Shown: piece after piece, positions 1 to 6,045 of the stretch
Layout: each line of letters begins with the position of its first letter
Numbering within the stretch: the stretch's first letter is position 1
Assembly: GCA_030152105.1 (NCBI GenBank)
Contig: JASLIH010000455.1
Location: 1-6,931, forward strand
Direction: 5' to 3'
Source: Actinomycetes bacterium
GTDB lineage: Bacteria; Actinomycetota; CALGFH01
DNA: 6,931 bases
Translations under genes and position numbers: made by a program
Notes under the pieces: model-generated
Database searches by the model: none
What the model was told of the DNA's origin: nothing
The model's input: the letters and a program-made list of their open reading frames with translations, nothing else

Positions 1-250
1 CAGATACGGCGGGGCGGTGATCTTGAGCAGCCGCTTGACCGGTGACGGGCAGGCGATGAAGGCCAGCAGCGACGAGTAGGCCTTGGAGAAGCCGGCGGTG
101 AGCACGACGTTGTCGTAGCGTTCGCCGAGGTGGCGGACGACGCCGTTGCCGCGCCGCCCGTAGGGGCAGAGTTCCTCGCGGCTTCGCTCGCCGACCACGC
201 CGAAGCCGTGCCCGTCTCGACGTACAGGATGGCGTCATAGGTGCGGGCCA
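1..250 (-). pseudogene. Alpha-oxoamine-synthase-like PLP aminotransferase, broken fragment
   Basis: Read from right to left, this stretch encodes the middle of a fold-type I PLP enzyme of the 8-amino-7-oxononanoate synthase / 2-amino-3-ketobutyrate CoA ligase / serine palmitoyltransferase group. Seen in order: YDAILYV (near 218-239), then DGHGFGVVGERS, RRGNGVVRHLGERYDNVV and TAGFSKAYSSLLAFIACP. The Lys in GFSKAYSS is expected to form the Schiff base with PLP, and the Asp-Gly-His-Gly motif corresponds to the family's D-x-x-H-G cofactor-binding stretch. The reading frame changes between YDAILYV and DGHGFG (about 214-219). One missing base restores a perfect family motif, so this is a frameshift. 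The N-terminal half is absent: upstream of about 250 the sequence becomes SDR sequence on the other strand and the frame hits a stop. The 3' end lies outside the window. Family assignment is fairly sure; the substrate cannot be told. Confidence 0.72.
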
Positions 251-378
251 ACATCGCTCAAGCGGTGGCCTGGCTAGTGCATCCCTCGAGCTCGTTCGTG
301 AACGGCGCCGTGGTGGTGGTCGACGGCGGCCAGTCGGCCGCCCTGCCGCGACCCTGGACCCCGGACCCGTCTAGCTGA
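241..378 (+). pseudogene. C-terminal remnant of a short-chain dehydrogenase/reductase
   Basis: This frame encodes about 45 residues, including NIAQAVAWLVHPSSSFVNG followed by AVVVVDGG, and ends in TGA at 376-378. That is the usual end of a classical SDR: the last helix, the S-F-V-x-G turn, the final strand and the closing D-G-G loop. SDRs are about 250 residues long, so the Rossmann NAD(P) site and the catalytic Ser-Tyr-Lys are all missing. An in-frame TAG sits at 238-240, and left of about 250 the sequence instead matches an aminotransferase on the minus strand. A GTG at 241 could formally start translation, but the product would be only the C-terminal tip and is unlikely to be functional. 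The stop region overlaps the yebC stop on the opposite strand by 8 bp. Confidence 0.7.
246..256. other. Breakpoint joining two 5'-truncated gene fragments
   Basis: Right of about 250 the plus strand reads as an SDR C-terminus. Left of it the minus strand reads as an aminotransferase. Both lose family similarity within the same few bases, and both run into in-frame stops just past it (plus-strand TAG at 238-240; minus-strand TGA near 257-259). The limits are approximate because they rest on where recognisable motifs stop. No inverted repeat, target duplication or transposase is visible, so the mechanism is unknown. Confidence 0.55.
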
Positions 379-1117
379 CCTCGGCCATGACGTCGTCGGG
401 GATGTCGAAGTTGGCGTAGACGTCCTGGACGTCGTCGAGGTCTTCGAGGGCGTCGAGGAGGCGCAGCACCCGGATCGCGTCGCCTCTCTGGAGGGGGACC
501 GACATGCTGGGGACCATGGTGACCTCGGCGGAGTCATAGGGGATGCCGGCGGTGTCGAAGGCGGCGCGGACGGCGCGCAGGTCGCCGGGGGCGGTGGTGA
601 TGGTGAAGCCCTGCTCGTCGGCCTCGACGTCCTCGGCGCCGGCTTCCAGGGCGACCTCCATGACGCGGTCCTCGTCGACCCCGTCGCCCAGCACCACCAG
701 CTGGCCACGACGGTTGAACAGGTAGGCGACGCTGCCGGCGTCGGCCAGGCTGCCCCCACCCTTGGTGACCACGTGGCGGACGTCGGCGGCGGTCCGGTTG
801 CGGTTGTCGGTCAGAGCCTCGACCATCAGGGCCACCCCGCCGGGGGCGTAGGCCTCGTAGGTGGCCAGCTCCAGGCGCTGGCCGGCGAGCTCGCCGGCGC
901 CCCGCTTGACGGCCCGGTCGATGGTGTCGTTGGGGACCGAGTTGTCCTTGGCCTTCTGGATGGCGTCGGCCAGGGTCGGGTTGCCCTCGGGGGTGCTGCC
1001 GCCCTCGCGGGCCGCGACCTCGATGGCCCGGATCAGCTTGGCGAACAGCTTGCCCCGCCTGGCGTCCTTGGCGCCCTTCTGGTGCTTGATTGTCGACCAC
1101 TTCGAATGCCCGCTCAT
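371..1117 (-). CDS. yebC: YebC/PmpR/TACO1-family regulatory factor
   Basis: The 248-residue protein opens with the diagnostic MSGHSKWSTIKHQKGAKDA and continues with the GKLFAKLIRAIEVAAREGG helix region. Near residues 122-140 it has the family's GGSLADAGSVAYLFNRRG segment, and its C-terminal half is acidic. Length is normal for the family (about 240-250) and the ATG start is certain. Members were annotated as DNA-binding regulators (PmpR), but bacterial YebC and mitochondrial TACO1 also help ribosomes translate difficult stretches such as polyproline. The family alone does not say which role applies here. It is the third gene of the pdxS-pdxT-yebC unit. Its ATG overlaps the pdxT TGA as ATGA, and a Shine-Dalgarno-like AAGGGGA lies 6 nt upstream, inside pdxT. 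In many bacteria ruvC follows yebC; here it is replaced by gene debris. Confidence 0.96.
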   Translation of the reverse strand: MSGHSKWSTIKHQKGAKDARRGKLFAKLIRAIEVAAREGGSTPEGNPTLADAIQKAKDNSVPNDTIDRAVKRGAGELAGQRLELATYEAYAPGGVALMVEALTDNRNRTAADVRHVVTKGGGSLADAGSVAYLFNRRGQLVVLGDGVDEDRVMEVALEAGAEDVEADEQGFTITTAPGDLRAVRAAFDTAGIPYDSAEVTMVPSMSVPLQRGDAIRVLRLLDALEDLDDVQDVYANFDIPDDVMAEVS

Positions 1118-1707
1118 GACAGTCCCCTTTCCGCTACCAGGTCGAGCAGCCGGCGGTGCAGCCGCACCTCGCCGGTCAGCTCGGGATGGAAGGCGGTGGC
1201 GAGCAGGCCGCCCTGGCGCACCGCGACAACCTTGCCGTCGAGCTCGGCCAGCACCTCGACCCCCGGGCCGGCCTCGGCCACCCAGGGGGCACGGATGAAC
1301 GCGCCCGAGACTGGCCCGCCGTCGACGCCCTTGACGTCCACCTCGGCCTCGAAGGAGGCCACCTGGCGGCCGAAGGCGTTGCGGCGCACCCGCACGTCGA
1401 GCACGCCCAGCAGGTCCTGGGGCGGGCCCTCGACCTCGCGGGCCAGGAAGATCATGCCGGCGCAGGTTCCGAGCACGGGCAGGCCGGCCTCGGCCCGCCG
1501 GCGCAGCGGCGCCAGCAGCCCGTAGCGGTCGGCCAGCTTGCCGATCACGGTCGACTCGCCCCCGGGCACGACCAGCCCCTCGACCCCCTCCAGCTCGGCC
1601 AGGGTCCGGACCTCGACCGGCACCGCCCCGACCGCCTCCAGGGCGGCCAGGTGCTCGCGGACGTCGCCCTGGTAGGCCAGGACGCCGACCCTTGGTGCGT
1701 CAGCCAC
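1114..1707 (-). CDS. pdxT: PLP synthase glutaminase subunit PdxT
   Basis: PdxT hydrolyses glutamine and channels ammonia to PdxS for de novo pyridoxal 5'-phosphate synthesis in the cytoplasm. The 197-residue protein is a complete class I glutamine amidotransferase: GVLAYQGDVREH at residues 8-19, the VPGGEST oxyanion-hole motif at 47-53, nucleophile Cys82 in GTCAGM, RRNAFGRQ at 108-115, and the catalytic pair His174 and Glu176 in AFHPEL. Length fits the family (about 190-200). The start is a GTG (1705-1707) only 3 nt after the pdxS stop. The ribosome site in front of it is weak, so coupling to pdxS translation is likely. The gene's own stop overlaps the yebC start by 4 nt. In M. tuberculosis tesB2 lies between pdxS and pdxT; here the two are adjacent. 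Confidence 0.97.
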   Translation of the reverse strand: MADAPRVGVLAYQGDVREHLAALEAVGAVPVEVRTLAELEGVEGLVVPGGESTVIGKLADRYGLLAPLRRRAEAGLPVLGTCAGMIFLAREVEGPPQDLLGVLDVRVRRNAFGRQVASFEAEVDVKGVDGGPVSGAFIRAPWVAEAGPGVEVLAELDGKVVAVRQGGLLATAFHPELTGEVRLHRRLLDLVAERGLS

Positions 1708-1710
1708 CGG

Positions 1711-2601
1711 CTACCAGCCGCGGTCGGCCAGCCGCTCGCCCTCGGGCACAGCGGCGATGCCGACCATCGGCTCGCCGAGCCCGCGCGACACCTTGGCCAC
1801 GATCTCCGGGTCGCGGGCGAAGGTGGTCGCCTCGACGATCGCCCGGGCCCGCCGGGCCGGGTCGCCGGACTTGAAGATGCCCGAGCCGACGAACACCCCG
1901 TCGGCGCCCAGCTGCATCATCATGGCCGCGTCGGCCGGGGTGGCGATCCCCCCGGCGGTGAACAGCACCACCGGCAGCCGGCCCTCGGCGGCGACCTCGG
2001 CGACCAGGTCGTAGGGGGCGGCGAGCTCCTTGGCGGCCGAGAACAGCTCGTCCGGACGCAGGCCGTGCAGGCGGCTGACGGCCCCGGCGATGGACCGCAT
2101 GTGGCGCACCGCCTCGATCACGTTGCCGGTGCCAGCCTCGCCCTTGGAGCGGATCATGGCCGCGCCCTCGGCGATCCGGCGCAGGGCCTCGCCGAGGTTG
2201 GTCGCCCCGCACACGAACGGCACGGTGAACTGCCACTTGTCGATGTGGTGGGCCTCGTCGGCCGGCGACAGCACCTCGGACTCGTCGACGTAGTCGACGC
2301 CGATGGCCTGGAGGACCTGGGCCTCGACAAAGTGGCCAATGCGGGCCTTGGCCATCACCGGGATCGAGACGGCGTCCATGATCTGGTGGACCAGCTCGGG
2401 GTCGCTCATGCGGGCCACCCCGCCCTGGGCCCGGATGTCGGCCGGCACCCGCTCCAGGGCCATGACGGCGACGGCCCCGGCCTCCTCGGCGAGCTTGGCC
2501 TGGTCGGCGGTGACGACGTCCATGATGACGCCGCCCTTGAGCATCTCGGCGAGGCCGCGCTTGACCCGCGCGGTGCCGGTGACCTGGTTGCTGGGCTCCA
2601 T
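1711..2601 (-). CDS. pdxS: PLP synthase lyase subunit PdxS
   Basis: PdxS condenses ribose 5-phosphate, glyceraldehyde 3-phosphate and ammonia from PdxT into pyridoxal 5'-phosphate (DXP-independent B6 pathway). It is normally a dodecamer decorated by PdxT. The 296-residue TIM-barrel protein has the expected N-terminal [21 protein letters not shown] segment with Asp28, first catalytic Lys85 in [10 protein letters not shown], the [11 protein letters not shown] stretch at 106-116, second catalytic Lys153 in [10 protein letters not shown], and phosphate-binding [12 protein letters not shown] and VFVGSGIF motifs. All key residues are present and the length is typical. The ATG is supported by GAGGAG 9 nt upstream and by normal family N-terminal length. 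It is the first gene of the pdxS-pdxT-yebC unit and is divergent from the antiporter cluster. Confidence 0.98.
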   Translation of the reverse strand: MEPSNQVTGTARVKRGLAEMLKGGVIMDVVTADQAKLAEEAGAVAVMALERVPADIRAQGGVARMSDPELVHQIMDAVSIPVMAKARIGHFVEAQVLQAIGVDYVDESEVLSPADEAHHIDKWQFTVPFVCGATNLGEALRRIAEGAAMIRSKGEAGTGNVIEAVRHMRSIAGAVSRLHGLRPDELFSAAKELAAPYDLVAEVAAEGRLPVVLFTAGGIATPADAAMMMQLGADGVFVGSGIFKSGDPARRARAIVEATTFARDPEIVAKVSRGLGEPMVGIAAVPEGERLADRGW

Positions 2602-2610
2602 GCTGGAGAA

Positions 2611-2616
2611 CTCCTC
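2611..2616 (-). promoter_or_regulatory. Ribosome binding site of pdxS
   Basis: GAGGAG on the minus strand lies 9 nt before the pdxS ATG. It is the clearest ribosome site in this operon and fixes the start chosen. Confidence 0.7.
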
Positions 2617-2681
2617 GCCTGTCCTTCGAATCCCGCCGAGCGGCTCCGTTTTGCCTGCTCAGGGGCACATTTCGAGTCCCA

Positions 2682-2711
2682 AGGCTACACCAGCCCCCGG
2701 CCCGGCTTCAA
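2682..2711 (-). promoter_or_regulatory. Candidate promoter of pdxS-pdxT-yebC
   Basis: On the minus strand, TTGAAG (2706-2711) and TAGCCT (2682-2687) are separated by 18 bp, resembling -35 and -10 boxes of a housekeeping sigma factor. This would give a leader of about 75 nt before pdxS. The match is partial and found by eye only; no operator or riboswitch fold was recognised in the leader. Confidence 0.35.
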
Positions 2712-2817
2712 CGCCATGTGCTTCCTCAGCGACCGGGTCGGCAGCCCACCCCACGTCATCAAGGCCAGGACGATCCAGGAGGTCAGGCTTCCCTAGTGCG
2801 CTACCGTTGGGGCACAA

Positions 2818-3189
2818 ATGCACGTGACCTGGCGACCACGCGCTACCGGGGCGCTTCTGGCCCTGGTGCTCTGCCTCGCCCTGCTCGAGCCTGGCTCCGC
2901 CGGCCAGGCGGCCGCCAACGCGGATGCGTCGGGGTCGCCGGTGACCGGACCGGTGGCCGGGCCCGGGCACGGCCTGCTGCAGGGCCGGCCCGGCCGCTCC
3001 CTGGTCATCGCCGGCGGGACCCGCGACGACCGGGAGCGACCCGGCCCGACGCTGCCCGGCCTCCTCGCCCTGGCCGTCGCCGCCGCCGGGACCTTGGTGG
3101 CCGCCCGCCGAGCCGCCCGGCCCGCCGGCCACCGCGCCGTCGCCGCCGCCGCCCGCGCTCCCCCACCGCTCCGGCCGGCAGCAAGCTGA
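2818..3189 (+). CDS. Small secreted or membrane-anchored protein of unknown function
   Basis: I do not recognise this 123-residue protein. Residues 1-8 are basic and polar, and residues 9-28 (GALLALVLCLALLEPGSAG) form a signal-peptide-like hydrophobic stretch with plausible small-residue cleavage sites around residues 28-35. The middle (35-78) is Gly/Pro-rich and charged, with a GGTRDDRERPG stretch. Residues 79-96 (LPGLLALAVAAAGTLVAARR) could be a single transmembrane anchor followed by Arg, leaving an Ala/Arg/Pro-rich tail inside. The ATG has no strong ribosome site (GGGG 5 nt upstream). It precedes the next small membrane gene by 48 nt on the same strand, so it may be part of the antiporter operon. 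Low-complexity composition in GC-rich DNA makes it the least certain coding call here; an exported domain plus anchor is the main argument for it. Confidence 0.55.
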   Translation: MHVTWRPRATGALLALVLCLALLEPGSAGQAAANADASGSPVTGPVAGPGHGLLQGRPGRSLVIAGGTRDDRERPGPTLPGLLALAVAAAGTLVAARRAARPAGHRAVAAAARAPPPLRPAAS

Positions 3190-3224
3190 CGGCGCCGCCC
3201 GGGACCACCGGCGCGGCCGAGGCT

Positions 3225-3229
3225 GGAGG
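3225..3229 (+). promoter_or_regulatory. Ribosome binding site of the 137-residue membrane protein
   Basis: GGAGG lies 8 nt before the ATG at 3238, an ideal spacing that confirms this start. Confidence 0.7.
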
Positions 3230-3237
3230 TTTCCAAC

Positions 3238-3651
3238 ATGAGCGTTCGTCTGCGATCAGCCGGGGCCACCATCGACCGGCCGGTGCTGGCCGCCGCCCTG
3301 CTTGCGGTCGTGGTCACCGCCGTCGGGGCCCTGTGGCTGGCCCAGGCCGCCCTCGGCGGGCGGCCCGACTACCGGACGGTGCGGGTCGACAACCAGGCCG
3401 CCCTGCCCCTCCAGGTCGACGTTGCCGGGGCCGACGGCGGCCGGCTCGGGCTGGGCCTGGCCGGGCCCGGGGCCACCACCACCTTCCGGGAGGTCGCCGA
3501 CCTGGGCGGAGCCTGGACCTTCGTGGTCAGCTACGGCGGGCGGGAGCTGCTTCGCCAGCCGGTCAGCGCCCAGGACCTTGCCCGCGGCGACTGGCTCTTC
3601 CAGATCCCCGACACGGTCACAATGAAGCTGGAACTGCAGGGCTACCGATGA
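3238..3651 (+). CDS. Single-pass membrane protein with exported domain, linked to khtT
   Basis: I do not recognise this 137-residue protein. A short basic N-terminus is followed by one transmembrane helix at about residues 15-38 (PVLAAALLAVVVTAVGALWL). A domain of about 95 residues follows, rich in alternating hydrophobic and polar residues (YRTVRVDNQ, LPLQVDV, AWTFVVSYGGREL, WLFQIPDTVTMKLELQ), which looks like a small beta-sandwich facing outside the cell. It has a perfect ribosome site. Its stop overlaps the khtT start as ATGA, so the two are translationally coupled and probably made together. Bacillus subtilis khtSTU also has a small gene (khtS) just upstream of khtT, so a role as antiporter modulator or external sensor is possible; that is inference from position only, with no sequence similarity claimed. 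Confidence 0.82.
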   Translation: MSVRLRSAGATIDRPVLAAALLAVVVTAVGALWLAQAALGGRPDYRTVRVDNQAALPLQVDVAGADGGRLGLGLAGPGATTTFREVADLGGAWTFVVSYGGRELLRQPVSAQDLARGDWLFQIPDTVTMKLELQGYR

Positions 3652-4148
3652 CAGGGAGCAGCACCAACGTGGACATCCAGGAGACCAACCTGCCCGGCGT
3701 CGGGCTGCGCCACGACTTCACCACCAGGGCCGGGCGCCAGCTGGGGGTCGTCACCCACCGCACCGGGCGGCGCGACCTGCTGTTCTACGACCGCGAGGAC
3801 CCCGACGCCTGCCAGGAGGTCGTGCAGCTCACCGAGGAAGAGGCCGACGCCCTGGCCGAGCTGCTGGGGGCGGCCCGGCTGGTCGAGCACCTGGCCGCCC
3901 TCACCCAGCGGATCGAGGGCCTGGCCATCGACTGGCTGCCGATCCGGCCCGGGAGCCCGTACGCCGCCCGGGCGATCGCCGACACACAGGCCCGCAGCCG
4001 CACCGGCGTGTCGATCGTGGCCATCGTGCGCGGCGACGGGGCCATCCCGGCCCCGGCCCCCGACGCCGTCCTGGAGCCGGGCGACACCCTGGTCGTCGTC
4101 GGCACCGCCCAGGGCGTCAAGGAGCTGAGCAAGCTGCTGGGGAGCTGA
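3648..4148 (+). CDS. khtT: Cation:proton antiporter regulatory subunit, KhtT type
   Basis: The 166-residue protein belongs to the small regulatory subunits that gate KhtU-like antiporters. Residues 8-22 (VDIQETNLPGVGLRH) match the start typical of this family. An N-terminal domain runs to about residue 75, a short linker helix follows (about 62-90), and residues 90-165 form an RCK_C/TrkA-C ligand-binding domain with SIVAIVRGDGAIPAPAP and LEPGDTLVVVGT. In B. subtilis, KhtT and its C-terminal domain inhibit or activate KhtU in response to pH and nucleotides, including c-di-AMP; whether the same ligand acts here is unknown. The frame is open far upstream, but the ATG at 3648 gives the normal N-terminus, overlaps the previous stop as ATGA and follows an AGGG 6 nt away. 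The antiporter gene starts 6 nt after its stop. Confidence 0.93.
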   Translation: MTGSSTNVDIQETNLPGVGLRHDFTTRAGRQLGVVTHRTGRRDLLFYDREDPDACQEVVQLTEEEADALAELLGAARLVEHLAALTQRIEGLAIDWLPIRPGSPYAARAIADTQARSRTGVSIVAIVRGDGAIPAPAPDAVLEPGDTLVVVGTAQGVKELSKLLGS

Positions 4149-4154
4149 CCGGCG

Positions 4155-5378
4155 GTGGCCCACGGCGCCGCCGTCCTCCTCGAGCTGGGCGGGGTGATCC
4201 TTGGGCTAGGCATCCTGGGGCGGCTGGCCGGGAGACTCGGCCTCTCCGCCATCCCCCTGTACCTGCTGGCCGGCCTGGCCTTTGGCGAGGGCGGCCTGCT
4301 GCCGCTGGTCACCGCGAGCGAGTTCATCGAGGTTGGGGCCGAGGTCGGGGTGATCCTGCTCCTGCTCCTGCTCGGCCTGGAGTACTCGGCCAGCGAGCTG
4401 GTGAGCAGCCTGCGCACCGCCGCCCCGGCCGGCCTGGCCGACCTGGCCCTCAACTTCACCCCCGGGGTGCTGGTCGGGCTGCTGCTCGGCTGGTCGACGC
4501 TGGCAGCGGTGGTCCTGGGCGGGGTGACGTATGTGACCTCGTCGGGGATCGTGGCCAAGGTCCTCGGCGACCTGAACCGGCTGGGCAACCGCGAGACCCC
4601 GGTGATCCTGACCATCCTGGTCGTGGAGGACCTGGCCATGGCCGCCTACCTGCCGCTGGTCACCGGGCTGCTGGTCGGGGGCGGCCTGCTGGCCAGCGCC
4701 CTGCCGGTCGGGGTCGCCCTGGCCACCGTGGCCCTGGTGCTGCTGGTCGCGGTCCGCTACGGCGAGACCCTGAGCCGGCTGGTGTTCACCCCTAACGACG
4801 AGGTCCTGCTGCTGGTCATCCTCGGGCTGACCCTGGTCGTGGCCGGGATCGCCCAGCAGCTCCAGGTCTCGGCGGCGGTGGGGGCGTTCCTGGTCGGGAT
4901 CGCCCTGTCGGGGCGGGCCGCCGAGGCCGCCCACGACCTCCTCACGCCCCTGCGCGACCTGTTCGCGGCCGTGTTCTTCGTGTTCTTCGGGCTCCAGACC
5001 GACCCCCGCTCGATCCCGCCGGTGGTTGTCGCCGCCGCCGCCCTGGCCCTGGTCACGGCGGCCACCAAGGTGGCCACCGGCTGGTGGGCGGCCCGGCGGA
5101 TCGGGGTCGGCCCCCGTGGGCGCTGGCGCGCCGGCACGGCCCTGGTGGCCAGGGGCGAGTTCTCGATCGTGATCGCCGGGCTGGCCGTGGCCACCGGCCG
5201 CGAGCCCGCCCTGGGCCCGCTGGCCACCGCCTACGTGCTGATCCTGGCCGTGCTCGGCCCGGTCCTGGCCCGGACCTCCGAGCCAATCCGGCTCGGGCTC
5301 ACTCGCCCTCTCACAGCTCTTGCAGTGCGGCGATCCGCTCGTCAACCGGCGGGTGAGATGCGTCCCCGGGAGCCATGA
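4155..5378 (+). CDS. khtU: CPA2 family cation:proton antiporter, KhtU type
   Basis: This 407-residue, about 12-helix inner-membrane protein belongs to the CPA2 (Kef/KhtU) family and probably exchanges K+, perhaps also Na+ or NH4+, for H+. Visible family features are GVILLLLLLGLEYS at 65-78, TSSGIVAKVL at 128-137 in the unwound-helix region, the paired acidic ion site ED at 158-159 (VVEDLAM), VGAFLVGIALSG at 242-253, FFVFFGL at 274-280, and RGEFSIVIAG at 333-342. It lacks the C-terminal Rossmann domain of KefC, which fits a KhtU that works with a separate KhtT. The GTG start follows GGGGAG 10 nt upstream. Residues 386-407 (from position 5311 on) lie past the last helix and overlap the opposite-strand protease gene by 68 bp. 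They are polar and probably dispensable. Confidence 0.94.
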   Translation: MAHGAAVLLELGGVILGLGILGRLAGRLGLSAIPLYLLAGLAFGEGGLLPLVTASEFIEVGAEVGVILLLLLLGLEYSASELVSSLRTAAPAGLADLALNFTPGVLVGLLLGWSTLAAVVLGGVTYVTSSGIVAKVLGDLNRLGNRETPVILTILVVEDLAMAAYLPLVTGLLVGGGLLASALPVGVALATVALVLLVAVRYGETLSRLVFTPNDEVLLLVILGLTLVVAGIAQQLQVSAAVGAFLVGIALSGRAAEAAHDLLTPLRDLFAAVFFVFFGLQTDPRSIPPVVVAAAALALVTAATKVATGWWAARRIGVGPRGRWRAGTALVARGEFSIVIAGLAVATGREPALGPLATAYVLILAVLGPVLARTSEPIRLGLTRPLTALAVRRSARQPAGEMRPREP

Positions 5379-6045
5379 TCCACAGGTGGCGCAGGCCCGG
5401 CCGGTCGGGCGGCTGGCCGGCCTCGGCCAGCTTCCTGAGGGCCGAGACCAGCCCGGGCGGGTAGCGGGTGAGGCGGGCCCCGCCCTCGTCGGCGTCGAAC
5501 TCGCGCCGAGGCGGGGCGAGCAGCCGCAGCAGCCCCGGCACCCGGCCGAGGGCGACCCCGAGAGTGGCCAGCCGGGCCCCCCAGCTCCAGATGTGGTTGA
5601 GCTCGTGGGCGAGCACGCCTTCCAGCTCGACCCGGTTCAGGGTCGTGAGCAGCCCCCGGGTGACGACCACGGCGGCCTGTTCGGGGTCGCGTCCCACCGA
5701 GAAGGCGTTGGCGGCGTCACTGTCGGCCACGTACAGCCGGGGCCGGGGCAGCCCGGCGGCCTGGCTCAGGCCGTCGACCAGGTTGTGGTAGCGGGGCCAG
5801 CGGCCGGGGTCGGCCTCCTGCGCGCCGGCGTCGCGCAGGGCGGCCCGCTCCCCCAGCCCGGGGGCGAGGGCGACGACCAGCACGGCCAGGCCGAGCCCGG
5901 CCCCCAGGCCGCTCACCCCGAGCCCGAGGGCCAGGGTGACCAGCAGGCCGAGGAGGGCCAGGCCGGCGACCACGATGGCCACCGTGACCTGGTAGGCGCG
6001 CCGGTTGGCGGCGATCTGCTCCCGCAGGAGGTGCAGGGTGCTCAA
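5311..6045 (-). CDS. Compact HtpX-like M48 membrane metalloprotease
   Basis: The 244-residue protein is a zinc-dependent M48 peptidase, a family that degrades misfolded membrane proteins. It begins with LREQIAANRR, as HtpX proteins do. Two transmembrane helices follow at about 18-42 and 46-63, then AADSDAANAFSVGRD-like substrate-domain sequence at 106-120 and VVVTRGLL at 126-133. The zinc site is HELNH at 147-151 with the third ligand Glu182 in EFDADEGGA, and the family ending HPPVDERIAAL is at 231-241. In typical HtpX the HExxH and the Glu ligand are about 80 residues apart with two membrane helices between. Here the gap is only about 30 residues, room for one short hydrophobic stretch (159-176). 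The TTG start overlaps the previous gene's stop as TTGA; it has no ribosome site of its own, so translation is probably coupled. Confidence 0.92.
   Translation of the reverse strand: MSTLHLLREQIAANRRAYQVTVAIVVAGLALLGLLVTLALGLGVSGLGAGLGLAVLVVALAPGLGERAALRDAGAQEADPGRWPRYHNLVDGLSQAAGLPRPRLYVADSDAANAFSVGRDPEQAAVVVTRGLLTTLNRVELEGVLAHELNHIWSWGARLATLGVALGRVPGLLRLLAPPRREFDADEGGARLTRYPPGLVSALRKLAEAGQPPDRPGLRHLWIMAPGDASHPPVDERIAALQEL

Larger units (their letters stand above)
2602..2817. other. Divergent intergenic region between pdxS and the antiporter cluster
   Basis: This 216-bp gap must hold the promoters of both the B6 operon (minus) and the small-protein/antiporter cluster (plus). A weak plus-strand -10-like TACCGT (2802-2807) sits only 10 nt before the ATG at 2818, which would suggest a leaderless or nearly leaderless message. 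No good -35 goes with it. Part of the gap (about 2716-2796) is open in both directions with GC-rich third positions, but neither reading has a recognisable product. Confidence 0.5.

Noticed and set aside
274..759. 161-codon minus-strand frame across the yebC 3' end
   Set aside because: It is a Ser/Pro/Thr-rich out-of-frame reading of yebC with no family features.
773..1525. 250-codon plus-strand frame opposite yebC and pdxT
   Set aside because: It is antisense to confidently identified genes and low in complexity.
1156..2796. 546-codon open frame on the plus strand opposite pdxT and pdxS
   Set aside because: It is antisense to two certain genes, and its His/Gly/Asp/Gln-rich translation has no domain. 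In GC-rich DNA the complement of a real gene often stays open.
2718..3647. Long upstream extension of the khtT frame
   Set aside because: It would run through the two upstream genes with Arg/Pro/Gly-rich sequence. The family N-terminus begins just after the ATG at 3648.
4206..5345. 379-codon minus-strand frame opposite the antiporter
   Set aside because: Its Gln/Gly/Asp-rich translation mirrors hydrophobic codons of the real membrane protein.
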